Assembly: GCA_950295325.1 (NCBI GenBank)
Contig: OX485807.1
Span: 12,489,001 to 12,553,000, forward strand
Direction of reading: 5' to 3'
From: Polytrichum commune
Taxonomy: Eukaryota > Streptophyta > Polytrichopsida > Polytrichales > Polytrichaceae
DNA length: 64,000 nt
Within the stretch, counting starts at the first letter, position 1. Each line of letters starts with the position of its first letter. Shown here in pieces: positions 10,928-22,779 of the stretch. The position numbers and the translations under genes were made by a program. A model generated the notes under the pieces. That model worked only from the letters and a program-made list of their open reading frames with translations, was not told the DNA's origin and did not search any database.

Positions 10928-12522
10928 TGTGAGGCCAAACCCCCCACCCTTAAGCGTCCGTAGTCCGAGTAGTGGGTTTGGGCTCACATTCTTCCGCGGT
11001 ATTGGATTTGGACTTGGATGAGTCCATAGTGCAAGGTTCACCCTTCAAGTGGTCTTGGATTTAACTAGCTCCTTCATAAACCCAGCTCCTTCATAAACCC
11101 AGCTTCTTAGCTTCTAACTAAACAAACCCAGCTCCTTCATAAACCCAGGTCCTTCATGAACCCAGCTCCTTAGCTTCTAACTAAACAAACCCAGCTCTTT
11201 ACTTTCTAACTAAACAAACCCAGCTCCTTCATAAACCCAGCTCCTTCATGAACCCACAACTTTGTAGTTGTAATCCCCAACTACCTCACTAATTATTCAA
11301 GCCCTTAACTAATCTTCCTACCTAATTTCCCTAATTCTACTAACAACCCCTTTCTAATCACACAATTCTTCTCTAATCCTAAAATCCTAAAATCCTAGAG
11401 AGGAGAGGGGGAGAGAGAATTTCCTAACTTCACTAAGACTAACTAATCCACACAAGTATATTTTTGCACTCATCACAACATCAAGTGCTCAACTCTTAAA
11501 CATGGAACTTACAACCACGTGTATTCAAAACATGAACTTTAAGTACCACAAATTGGAATCATGAATTAACTTTAAAATCCTTCACGTCAACACTAATTCT
11601 ACCAAGAGGTCAAGCCCTCTTCAAGGCTAACAAGCCTTGGCTCTCAAACTAAAAACTAAGCACACACATGTGCTCCAATATGGCTTCCCACACCCACACT
11701 TATAACTCGTGGGGTGCCTTGGAGCACAAAGGAAAGAGAGGATGAGTGAGGGAAGAATGAGGGATTATATAGTAAGCTTGAGGGGGTGAGCACCCTCAAG
11801 GCTCACGATAAGCCCTTGAGATTTCCTCCTACTTAGTAGGCGCCAATCCTATCTTCTAAGTCTTCCTCCCTCAAATGATCAACAAGGATCCTAATTCGAA
11901 CATTTAACTAGCCTTGGCTTTCTACCTACCACACTTTACCAAACTTGGGATGCTTAACTAGCCTTGGCTTTCTACCTACCACACTTTACCAAACTTGGGA
12001 TGCTTCAACCCAAACTTAGCCTCCTTCGCTTTCCGCCGCCATAACTTTCTCCCCTTACTTTCCCAAATCGTCGCTCACCACTTAATTCAAACCACGATGC
12101 TTAACTCGTGATTTGATTGGTGCTTTGAGAATTTGCTTATCCTCCACCTTGCATTCTTCCTTGGGCCTCCCCCATTAAGTGGCCATGATGAGGTGGTCCA
12201 CTTGTGCGCTCCATGTGATCCTCCATTCATCCCAATTCGAATGCACTTGCCTCTTGAGTCACTTTGGTTGTCTCCATCCATTTGTACTAGCCTACTCACT
12301 AACTACTCAATCCAAGTTCTCCTTACCTATCCTCATTCACTCAAATCCTTCCGAAGGTAAAAACACAATAACAACTCACATCCTAGCCTCTTACAACATG
12401 GTACTTCTAAGACTAACATTTCACTCTTTTTATATTTTTGTGAAGTAACATGCTACTTCAAAGTGCATCAACTAACGTTTCAAGGGTCTAAGACTAAATG
12501 TGGGCACCCTTTTGGGCTCACA
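10928..12522 (-). repeat. LTR (5' LTR of the complete element)
   Basis: It repeats 2804-4398 at an offset of 8124 bp, including the 50-bp tandem duplication (11905-12004) and the short repeat cluster (11067-11257). I saw no substitutions on reading, and the three open frames predicted in each LTR translate identically. Its outer edge at 12522/12523 is the junction with unrelated flanking DNA. Confidence 0.92.
11765..11771 (-). promoter_or_regulatory. Candidate TATA box in 5' LTR
   Basis: The minus strand reads CTATATAATCC, a good TATA box roughly midway through the LTR, which would give an R/U5 of about 800 bp. The same site is at 3641-3647 in the other LTR. Transcription start not visible. 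Confidence 0.5.
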
Positions 12523-14533
12523 CTTGCCCACATGGACCATCCACACACAAGGAACCACATTGTACTTTACTGACATTGTAGGTTTACCACATTGTTTATG
12601 GTGTTTGCAACCTTATTGTGGGCTCAATATGCAACTCAATATGCAATCTTGATTGTTGGACCAGAATGGAAATTGTTTCATATTGTTAGTAACTGTAAGT
12701 CACATGTATTGTCATTTCAAGTTTCAACATCAAATTGAAATGCAAAAGTTACTAAAAAGGTATAGTGCACATTTTTTCTTCTTCTTTTGAAACAATCATA
12801 AAGGCCCTTCCATAAAATTTAACCCTTAAGAGCCCAAGAGGCTTGAACTAGACCTCTACAAGCACAAAATGAATCATTTTAGCTTCATACTTCTAGTTTG
12901 AGTTGATTGTGTCAAAAGTGACCCAATCTAACTTCACTTCTTCTTAAAGTATGCAATTTTAATCAACCGATAGCTTCAATGTGATGAAAACATTATTGAA
13001 GATTTAAATACAAACCCATACTTTGTATGACGATTATCAATGTCACATGTGAATACATTTTCGTTTTGATCTTGATATAAAATAATGTACAAAATAATAT
13101 TTCAAACCCCCAAGTTTAAAAAATGGTCTTAAAACTCTGTGAGACTTGTGGAAACTGTGTCCATATGCCATGCACTGGAAATCCTACGTCCTTTAAGGAT
13201 TGTAGTAAATAACAAACTTTGAATGATGTTCACGTTTCAAACACATAGTCCAATCTCACTATGACATGTGTCTTGTGGTGTTCAAGCTTTTGAGTATAAA
13301 GCCTTGCCATATATGCAATTCTCAAAATATAACCACTTAACGAGAGTGAGCACACATGGCCCACATACCGCTTAAGTATGCGAAAAATCAATCTAGGGAG
13401 CAAAGCTCTAGTAATGTGTGAAAACGACAATGGTTTTGAAAGCTTACAAGAAGTACCAAAGGTACAAACCGAAGGAGGGGAAGTGGGCATAAGTGGGTAT
13501 AAGTGGTGGGTTCAAGTGGTGTAAGTGGTTGGTTCCGTTGGAAATTTAAAGGCAAGTACGGGCGTGCTATACTACGGGCCATGGACTCCCCTTCTTTTGA
13601 TGGAAGTTAGTATCATACAAGTGTATTGGGACGATAAAGAAAGCGTGACCTAAGTTAGTGCGGGTCCATCCATGCCATAGGGTTTAAGGTATTACCTCTT
13701 TGGTCACGGACAAGGACATTGAGCCGAATTTCTAAAAAAAATCATAACCCAACAAACTTGGAGCGTTGGGATTTCAACAAGATAAAAAACCCGAAGAGGC
13801 TCATGACGGTAAGGAACATGAGTGTCTTGTCCTTGCTAGAGCTCTCGGTAGATTCTTACTTGTTATCTATCTATTGTAAATTGTTGTTACAGTCGTAATA
13901 TTGGAAGTCAATAAGACTAGAGATGAAATTGCACAAGCATGTACATATACACAAAGGCATATGAACAATGATGAGAGTGAGATGATCTCATGTTCTCCTT
14001 GCTTTGCCTTTGATTGCTCTTCTGCTTTTCTTTGGTTCATACAGACAATATGGGATAACTCTTATCCCTCTTCGGACTAGCGTTATGGTCTTGTTCTAAC
14101 CTTATTGTTTCTCATGCCTCTTCCATTACATTCTATTGACTATGAGGAATCTAATGCTCTACCTTCGACACATAAGCCTACACTAATATGTGCAATTTGG
14201 TTGCCCCACGCTAATATGTTTTGACACTTCACACTATTTTGAATAATTATTACCACGGTAACAAAACACATGGATTTTTTTCTTATAGTGTTTCTATGCC
14301 GAAGAATAATAAAGTTCTAATTCTTTGCAATATGATTTTAACCAAGGTAATTTAAGCATGGGTACATAGGCAATCCATTTGCAAAGGCAACCTAATTTGC
14401 ACATACGGGTTGGCTATGGTCTCGGGGTCACTTCATATGGCTTGGTTTTCATCCGGGGTGTACTTAACATAGCATGTATGAAACCACGACTTTGTACTAT
14501 AAGAAATTTAATGCGGGTTTTGGGTTATCTACT
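12523..14533. other. Intergenic, no gene seen
   Basis: AT-rich flank of the retrotransposon. No supported ORF. The stretch around 13240-13300 (a sequence like 'gtccaatctc...acatgtgtc') resembles pieces near 36610 and 50680, so it may hold a decayed copy of dispersed family F. Confidence 0.5.
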
Positions 14534-14945
14534 CTAAGGGCCGGTTTACACTATGGACCATGAAGTCGGACCATGGAAGATGGCCTTTGTCAATGATCCG
14601 AGTTCATGGTCCAACTTCCATGGTCCGACTTCATTAAAAATTAGTTTTGAGAGCCTTGGGCCCCTCACTAGGTGTAAACCGAATGTGGACCAAGAAGAAT
14701 GACCACGCACCAAAAAGTGAAGGTGCTGATTATTTTAATACATGCCCAAAAAGGGCAATTTTGAAAAAAAAATTAAGTTTTATCATTCCTTGTATTCTCT
14801 TGGGCTTCACTTGTCTTCACTTCTTATTAAATGTGTCAAAGATGTGGCTTGCAAATCTTCTCACAACAAATTTTACAAAAAAAAATGAGCAATTTAATTT
14901 GTACATGCTCAATGTAATTTACATGTGACATGTACCTTGTGTTGT

Positions 14946-15046
14946 CACTACACTAAGTAGGATATTTAGTGTTTGATTATATTTAATGTTGTTACCACCC
15001 CACCTTGCTCAACACTAATTTACAATTCTTTGATAATTAGTGCTAG
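14946..15046. repeat. Fragment of MITE family B nested in the TIR element
   Basis: Starts CACTACACTAAG and matches in inverse orientation the right end of the complete family-B copy at 34109-34448, including the GTTGTTACCACCC segment and the adjacent CAACACTAATTT. Confidence 0.65.
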
Positions 15047-15156
15047 AAGATTTCCCATTGCACTTCTTTTGACTACCCTGATCTACAGTCGCTAGACCAC
15101 TACAATTTTTTCTTTTTTCTTTTGCAACTGCATTTAAATTTTTTTTTGAGGTGTGT

Positions 15157-15206
15157 AATATATCGTTGGAAAGGTATTTTCAAGACCTTTTCGACGGTAT
15201 ATTACA
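15157..15206. repeat. Short inverted repeat inside the TIR element
   Basis: TAATATATCGTTGGAAAGGT is followed by a short loop and its imperfect complement (ACCTTTTCGACGGTATATTA). This could fold as a hairpin; it may be the scar of another small foldback element. Confidence 0.5.
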
Positions 15207-15669
15207 AGCCCAAAATTTCCAAACATTGCATTTGGTAGACCAAAAAAACAAATCTGCACTTGAATTCTTGAGTTCTAGATGTCCCACGTTGTTTGGTGAA
15301 ACACGTGTGAGCCGGTTTAAGGGGTAGGGCAAGGTAATGCCAATATGTCTCATGGGCTATGGTATAATTAAGGCACATAAAAGGTAGATTCATTAAACAA
15401 TTATTGAAATGGTATTTCTCTGACATGGGCCCTTACCTTTTCCTACCAGACCACCTCTCTTGCCTCTCTCACCGCAAAACCTGTTGGACCATGTCAGTGC
15501 ATGTATTAGGCCTTAAAAATTATATTTTGGGGACCTCGACCTCCATGGTCCCTCTGCCATTTGTTCCTTAGTGTAAACCGAAGTTGTCCCGGGAGAACTT
15601 CAACAGCCAATCAATTGTCTTGCAGAGCCCTGGTCCATCTTCATGGTCCATAGTGTAAACTTGCCCTAA

Positions 15670-16934
15670 TATACAACAAGAGTGTGGTGGTGGTGGTGTG
15701 GTTGTCATCCTACCACCTCTTCCCAGTCCCCATTATTTTAGAATGGTGGGGAACCACGTTAAAGTGATGTGTCATATGCACGGGTGCAGAGGGCCATGAC
15801 GCACATGCTTATGCTAGTATAGGTATTCGTAGATATAAAATATGTAAATATTAGGATAAAGGTAAGTGTACCCCAAAGTCTCCTTATGATTTCTCACAAG
15901 ATGAGTATTTTCTTCATATATAGAGGATTTTTAATGAGAAGTCCCAAATGCACATAACATTCATTCTTAAGGAAGCCCCCCCCCCCCTCCCCACTTTTCC
16001 ACCTCCAAGGGTTCTTATAAGCTGCCAACCTTATGCAACTTGTGCATAAGGTTTGTGCTCTCTTGAGATCATCACACATAACTTGAGTTGAAGCTCAATC
16101 TTGCAAGTCTAATGAGTCAAACTAAAAGACTTTAGCTTGTACATGCCTAAGATGGCAAATTCTTTGTCTTAAGGTTGGACCCTATTTTTTTAACGACTTT
16201 TAAGTTCAAGCCCTACCTTGAACTTGTAATCATGTCATCAAGTCCAATGACTATAAGTTCAACTTCTTGCCTGCACTTGAAAATCAATCCAAAATGAGAA
16301 GAAACCGAGCTCCAACATCTTAGGCACAAATAGAAGCTCATATTATTCGGCCTTGGTCCACTAAAATGAAAAGCCTTGAGCTTGAACTCAAGCTCTATGT
16401 GATCGGCTCTTTGAGGATTGAATAAGTTTGACGTTTGATAGCTTTGAGCAAAAAGAAATGACTTTGTTTCCTAGTACTAAAGGATTGTATTAGCCATGCA
16501 CTTGTTGTGTTCCAAAGTGACATCTAAATTGTTTCATTGTTCTTTGATTCTTTCCATATCACAAGATGAAGCCTTGTTCAATGTGTATGGAATTCTTAAG
16601 TTGCTTCGATGACAATCTAAATTTAAGGCAATTGAGCCAATTGCTCAAGATAACTTATAGTTGCTTTAGGTACATATATCTTGGTCCTTCAACCTTGACA
16701 TGAGTCATCATGTGTTCCCTCAATGAACTTTTTTAAAAACCATTCAATGAGATTTTGTCAAAAGCCACCACCGAAATCTCAATGCCATAGATGACAAAGC
16801 GAAGTGTTATGAAAGCCTTGAAAAATGAAATGCATGGAGGGAGCGAAATTCATGTTATCAAATGTTTACCTATCTATTGTAATTACCGATATATGACATT
16901 TTTAGGAACAAATTGTAGTTGATGAATACATGGA
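15670..16934. other. Intergenic, no gene seen
   Basis: AT-rich sequence with a 12-base C run at 15976-15987. No ORF with recognisable content. Confidence 0.5.
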
Positions 16935-17828
16935 CACAAGTAGCTTCAAAACATGGGTAGATCACTCTAAGGCATTTTTGTGCACCACGTGCGGCTGGGG
17001 TTTTTTTTGTTTTGGGGCTATTTACCTTCAAGGGTTGAATTAAAGCCTCCCTATAATTACTTAAATTTCAAAAATGGCCCATTTGTTTGCACCCTTCCAT
17101 TACATATATTGTCCAAGTCACTGCAATTTTTTGTACTCTATATTCCTTTTAAGTAATTTTGGACAGACGGAAATCCCAATTATCATCCATCCCCGTGGGT
17201 CCTAAACCCATTTACATATCATACTAAACATACCTTCTAGGATCCTTATCTTCAACCCCTATATTAATTTTACAAAAAAATAATGGCCCACGTTTTATGT
17301 CCATCTAACTTACTTATAATGGGATTGTCTACATTTATGTAACGTGTATTACATATTTATTGTTTATTGTTTATTTACAACCTCTCATTCAACTAGGACT
17401 CCTTTACTAGAAGACTAGAGGCGCTACCCTGAGTGCTCTAGCAGTCCTAAAGGTAAAGGGAGTTAACTAGTTGAAGCTATGGTTTTACACTTGGTTCTAC
17501 CTCGTAAGTAACGATCATTAGTTAAGTGCACTTAGAATTATCCTAAAGGCATGGAGGGAGAGCTTGCTAGCATATACTTAACTACTAGTTGGAGGTGGCC
17601 TCAACTCATAGTAGTATCTAGTATATAAGCTCTAAGGTTGGGAGGAACATGCCTCTTGAATCTCATAATATTTGAGAACGTTACAATTTAATAGCCCCTT
17701 CATTATTTGTAATTCCTTTATAGCATTTTTATTTCAAATGATTTTAATCCTCTCTATATTATGTCGCATGTCGTTTTTAAAATGCACTAAGTGATCTACC
17801 CGTGCTTCAAAAGCACGCCCATTATCGG
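16935..17828. mobile_element. TIR element (family G) with internal insertion-like segment
   Basis: The left end (GCTTCAAAACATGGGTAGAT, CACT...GGCATTT) is the inverted match of the right end at about 17778-17825 (AAATGCACTAAGTGATCTAC, CCGTGCTTC). Parts recur at 19178-19370 (left portion) and 20740-20940 (right portion). No transposase frame. A segment at about 17380-17650 is not shared with the other copy and may be an insertion. Confidence 0.6.
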
Positions 17829-19177
17829 TGTTGCAATTATAGATTTTTTTAAAATTGTCGAACCCTTGAATACATTCATTGGTTAGTATTTGATAAAACA
17901 TTTGAATGATTTATACCAACAACAATGCTTACCTCGGGGGGGGGGGGTAGTCATTGGTTGGAGTAGCAATATACGTGCGAACAAATGATAGGGTATTTTT
18001 AAAACATGGGGGCTAAAAATTATAAATGGACTTAAGAGTAATATAGGGTATCAAAAATGGCACTGGACATCTTTAAAGTACTATAGGGTATAGAATAATA
18101 GGTAATTTGGAATTATAAGTAATGCAAGCCATTTTTCTATTAACCCAAAGTAGAAATTTACATAATGATAGCATGTGAAAAAAAGAAGAGAATTGAAAGT
18201 AATACCCCCTTATAAAATAGTGGTTGTTCGCACCTATATCCTTAACTTTTTAACACACTGCCCCCCCCCCCCCCCCGAGATGCTTACGATATTGACAACA
18301 ATTAGTCGTGGTTTAAATTTATATATCTATGACCTTCAATGTCCACATAATGAATGTCCAAATAATGAATCAACAAATGTTTCGAATGTTGCCACTTGGT
18401 TAGGCTTTTACAAAAATGAATCACATTTGTTTCATTATTTATTGGAAACTCTTTGGAAAACCAGAACGCGTAAAATTGCATTAGACATGTCAGCCGCTCA
18501 ACCACAAAAATCATATGTGATGTAGAGGGGTCAACTTTGAGATCACAACAATCTTTGACGTTGGTTATCCTAATTTAATGTATGTGCACAATAGTTTACA
18601 TAGGCACGCATGCGCTTTGGGGTGGGGGAAGATAATTCCAATCAAATGATGAATCTCATCTCCCTTAGCTTGTAGGTGTGCCGCACGCATAACCTCAATG
18701 GGTGACTAGTTTAAATCCTTGGCACTTCATTCAAATTTGGTATGTCATGAACACTTGAATTCTTTGGGTAACTTGGACTAAACTATAAGGTAAGTATATT
18801 GTATAATCAATCCAACACATGACCAAAAACCAACTCCTAAAAATTTTGTACAATACATACATATTCATTATGATGATGTACACAATCTGTACACATGATA
18901 TAGATGTTTGTTTTAAGTCCCCTGCAACTGGAACTTTAAACCCTTGTAACATTTGCATACAATGTCCAAACAATGTGTTCTTTAGTGAATTGAAATGCTC
19001 TTGATCTTGCAAAAAGAAAACACACACACACACACACACTTACACTTTGTGTATAGTATTCACATAGATGGGTAATGTGGTCAAGCATATTTGATAGATC
19101 GACAAGGACTTTGAAAATATGGCAGGAACTCATGACCAATGGTCATAGATTTACTAGACTTTATTCATCTTATTATT
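17829..19177. other. Intergenic with long G/C homopolymer runs and a CA microsatellite
   Basis: G run at 17936-17947 (12), C run at 18261-18276 (16), and a (CA)n tract at about 19020-19039. The open frames here are low-complexity and show no domain, so I do not call a gene. Confidence 0.5.
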
Positions 19178-20940
19178 GGATAGGTCACTTTATAGGATTT
19201 TTGTGCATCACGAGTGGCTGACAACTATTTGTGTGAGGGCTATGTACCTCCACATCATGATCTAAAAGCTCCCTACAATTATTTAATTCTCTAAAATGAC
19301 ATATTTATTCCACCCCGCCATTAGTTATATTGCCAATGTTACTACAAATGTTTTGGTGGTCTATACCCGAGGGAGGGGGGGGGGGGCTCTTTACACCACG
19401 TACAAACTAATGTGAGTGTAAGAAGGGGTATTATTTGAAGCATAAGGGAGAGGTATAAATTTTCTTTAGTGTGTACATTTAAAAAGGCTATTAAGAATCT
19501 TGAAGCAAGGGTAGATGCACGTAAGGGGGCTTCAAGATTTAAAGAAAAATTTAACAATAGGTGTGCTAGTTTCATCCAATTCACATTTTCATCCATTATT
19601 GTCACGTGATAATAATGCCCTATGACTACCTTGTTCATTTTTGTTAGGGTTTGCATTTGGGTTCTAAATTTGATAAACTGGAGGCTCTTGGGGTGCTCAC
19701 AAACTCCCTTGTGTTTTGCTCTCTAGATCATGGATAAGTTACCGTGCCATTGTTTTGGTTTTTGGTTTGCTTGATGCAATTGCTAAGTTACATGCTATGG
19801 ATGAAAACTTGTTTGTTGACTTTCTCATAAGAAAGTGAAAGCATGTTTATATGTAATAAATGCCTATCAAAATCATGATTTAAATTTTGCATATATGTGG
19901 TGGAGGTATTTATCACATTGAAATTGAAAAAGCTTAGTACAAATACATGAGTCTGTTTTGTAGCATGCCATTAGTACATACCCATTTGCTTTTCTCTATA
20001 AACTTCTTGTATATAGGGGATTTGATTTCATAGCGATCCACGCATGTCATTTTGGTTTCCAATGAAGAGTCCACCCCCCGGGAGTCTACATTGCTTATCA
20101 TTAGTAATATTAATTAAAAAATAATCAAAAGTGTACACATTGGAAACATGGCGCAAAAAAACATGACAACAAAAAGGCATGATTCATACATACCATTGCA
20201 AAACCATACAAGTGCAACACTTCAAAAAGACACAACATTCAACTACAACAACATGAAGCAAATCGTTCCAAGAGTATAACATGAATGAAAAAATATAACA
20301 AGAAAATTTGACATAATTTTATAACTACTTATAAGTCTACAAATTCAAGGTTAATATTACATTACCATCATGCATCACAAACAAGGCTTAGGGTGGGAAC
20401 ACAACAAGAGTGAATGTGTGTTCATAAACACAACACCCACTCCATGGCAGTTTAGCCCAAACCACAATGTGTTGTTAACCTATATACTACTCTTTGCTTC
20501 CTTTGTATCGTAAACGCCAAATAAAAAGCCAAAAAACATTAATCTCGACAAAATGGAATTGAAATGGCTAGGTGTTGGCAAATGGGAGTGCGGGAGTGCA
20601 AGACGAGGAAGATGATTAGTAACAAGTGTTGGGATTTTTCATCCTTTTTGGGCATATGATGTTGCAATTTTCATCCAAATATTGTGAAGCATGCGTGAAA
20701 AACTAAGTCTACTCGATAGAAATCCTAAGGTCTGTATCTTGAACCCCAATATTATTAATAATAAATTAAATGATCCACATTTGAAGTCTATCTACATTAC
20801 TTGTAATGGGATTATACACTTCTTTACCGTCCCTAAATTATGTGGAAGTCTTTATAGATTTTATGTCAAATGAGTTTAATCCTCCCTATATCCTACTGCA
20901 CATCATCTTAAAATGCACCAGTTGACCTACCTGGGATTTT
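19178..20940. mobile_element. Second, longer and more decayed copy of TIR family G
   Basis: 19178-19370 matches the left part of 16935-17828 (GATCACT/GGTCACT, 'tttttgtgca', CTCCCTACAATTA), and 20740-20940 matches its right part (TGTAATGGGATT, AATCCTCCCTATAT, AAATGCAC...GACCTACC). About 1.4 kb of unshared sequence lies between, with a G run at 19375-19386. Boundaries are approximate. Confidence 0.45.
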
Positions 20941-21041
20941 GTTGTAGGACCTCACAATGCGATGTGCAATTACAAAGTAGTAGTTTTGGATTTCAATGTG
21001 CATGAGTTGTATTTTGGTTTGAAATGCACTTTGTTCCTTGC

Positions 21042-21642
21042 ACTTAAGGTATTGAGGCCTTCAAGTAACACCTTCCCTTAGGTGACACCTATTTGTAATC
21101 CTCAAGCCGTTAACAAGTGAGTGCAAGAGTGCCATCAAGTAAGTCGCCGTTAAAAGTGATTAATCATATGTGTCATTAATTAAAGTATAGCACCACTTCG
21201 GCCATTCATAATAGTGTGTAAGAAGGAGGCAAGAACGCTTTTAGAAGAGCATCAATTGTGGCCAATCACAATGGCTAATCGGGCATCTACCCGCTCAACG
21301 AGGTGGTGTAAGAAGTCATTCACAAAAGGGGGAAAACATAGAAGATCCTCACATGCAATAAGGTTGATTTTGTGGCGATTCTCACTTAACATTCCAACAT
21401 CAATAGGACCCCCCCCCCCCCAGTTGAGAGTAAAAGGCTCTTCCCTTAGGATGACTTTGAGAACTTCGGTTGGTTGCATATGAATTTATTAATTTTTGAG
21501 TTATTTTTTTGTAAACTTTATATAGATTCGCTAATCTATAGATTTTTATTATTTTTCTTGAAATTTTTCCAAGCTACTTAGTCTTCTTGAAATAGAATTT
21601 AATTTTATCAAAGCGTCACTTTAAGGCCTCAACACCTTAGGA
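21042..21642. mobile_element. TIR element of about 600 bp
   Basis: The left end CTTAAGGTATTGAGGCCTTC (AAGTAACACC follows) is the inverted match of the right end near 21618-21642 (CACTTTAAGGCCTCAACACC, TTAGG). No transposase. A 13-base C run lies inside at 21409-21421. Confidence 0.6.
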
Positions 21643-22467
21643 TGGGAGAATTATGTTTAAAGCTTGGTTGAATCGGTGGTGGTTAAGTCAACAGACCTAT
21701 CCGAGGTCATATATGGGTGAAACAACTTGGGAGCTTTCATTCATCAATGCACGAGGGAGCGTCCTCATAGTAGATGTTTGTTCAACATCATGCACATTTT
21801 GCCTTTCGAGTTACCTCAATGGCAAATACTATACAACACCCCATGGTAGGGCAAGGCAATGGCTTCACAACGGTAGCTCAAGTGTGTTTAGCTCAAAGCA
21901 TTGAATACCTAACTACCCGACTACCCGAATACCCAAGGGGGATATCGGCATTCCACTAAAAAAAACATATCATAATATACAATAAAAGATAGGGTTCTAT
22001 AAAATCTTTCAAAATATAAATCATGAAAGGACGAAAAAGAAAACTACAAATTTGAAAATACAATAGTTTTGTTTCAAGAACATTCATCAAAATTTTACAA
22101 TGAATATTCACACTACTTCATAGTCCCCTTTGAAAATACCCCTTATCTCAAGTGGTTCATATCTCCATAGGGGACTTGGGAGTGAACCCCCCCCCCCCCC
22201 CGCCCGCCCCTCCCTAGAATTGAATACTAAGACCATTTGATGTGAGCATGACATGCTCACCCAACTTAAGCCCATTGAACAAAACCATCCCCAACCCTAC
22301 AAGTTCTTTGGTAACACACATTGATTCCAAAGCGGACCAAATCTAGGCACGCTCCTCACACACACCATCTCTAGGCTACCTACAACAACACACGGCCGAT
22401 GTGCCTCGATTCTCGGCCGTTAAGTTAACGCATACCGAGGGGAGATTAATCACCTTCTCCCCGCATC
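21643..22467. other. Intergenic, repeat fragments
   Basis: 22085-22186 resembles 41425-41528 (shared TATCTCAAGTGGTTCAT and flanks), in both places ending in a poly-C run (22187-22201 here, 15 bases). No gene seen. Confidence 0.5.
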
Positions 22468-22779
22468 AAAACCCCTAACAAACGAGGCCATGTTGAATAA
22501 GAAGGAAGTAACATTAGGCGGCCGAGGAATTGCCAAATTTGGCACAAAACCTCAAACAAACAAGGCCATGTTCAATAAGAAGGAAGTAACATTAGGCAGC
22601 CGAGGAATTGTCAAATTTGGCACAAAACCTCTAACAAACGAGGCCATGTTCAATAAGAAGGAAGTAACATTAGGCAGCCGAGGAATTGTCAAATTTGGCA
22701 CAAAACCTCTAACAAACGAGGCCATGTTGAATAAGGAGGAAGTAACATTAGGCGGCCGAGGAATTGTCAAATTTGGCAC
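22468..22779. repeat. 78-bp tandem repeat, four units, open in frame
   Basis: GAGGCCATGTT (AAGG in unit 2) recurs at 22482, 22560, 22638 and 22716, a strict 78-bp period. Because 78 is a multiple of three the plus strand stays open for 97 codons (22490-22783) as 26-residue repeats containing KKEVTLG-RGI-KFGTKP; the minus strand is open too. The stop follows directly after the last unit. I do not recognise the peptide. Whether it is expressed is unknown. Confidence 0.9.

Larger units (their letters stand above)
2804..12522 (-). mobile_element. Complete Ty3/gypsy LTR retrotransposon, RT-defective, member of a tandem array
   Basis: Two copies of a 1595-bp LTR (2804-4398 and 10928-12522) flank a 6529-bp internal region with one gag-pol frame on the minus strand, so the 5' LTR is the one at higher coordinates. 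The LTRs begin TGTGAG and end CTCACA. Domain order is Gag, zinc knuckles, protease, (partial) RT, RNase H, integrase, which is the Ty3/gypsy order. I see no chromodomain after the integrase, which argues for the non-chromoviral OTA side (Tat/Athila-like); the lineage is inference. LTR copies look identical by eye and all open frames in them translate identically, implying very recent insertion or recombination. A further internal region continues to the left (1-2803) without its own intervening host DNA, so the outer target-site duplication cannot be checked. On the right the host flank begins at 12523. Confidence 0.93.
14534..15669. mobile_element. TIR transposable element, non-autonomous, about 1.14 kb
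   Basis: The left end (CTAAGGGCCGGTTTACACTA, then TGGACCATGAAG) is the inverted match of the right end (CTTCATGGTCCATAGTGTAA, then ACTTGCCCTAA), giving terminal inverted repeats of about 42 bp. Subterminal ATGGTCC(A/G)ACTTC motifs repeat inside the left end. There is no transposase. GGGCC termini flanked by CTAA/TTAG are suggestive of PIF/Harbinger-Tourist elements, but superfamily is inference. A fragment of another MITE (family B) sits inside at 14946-15046. Confidence 0.75.

Noticed and set aside
18175-18525. 116-codon frame spanning a poly-C run
   Set aside because: The frame depends on the exact length of a 16-base C run and has no recognisable content.
22468-22779. CRISPR-like array
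   Set aside because: The units are contiguous 78-bp repeats without spacers in a eukaryotic genome; an ordinary minisatellite.
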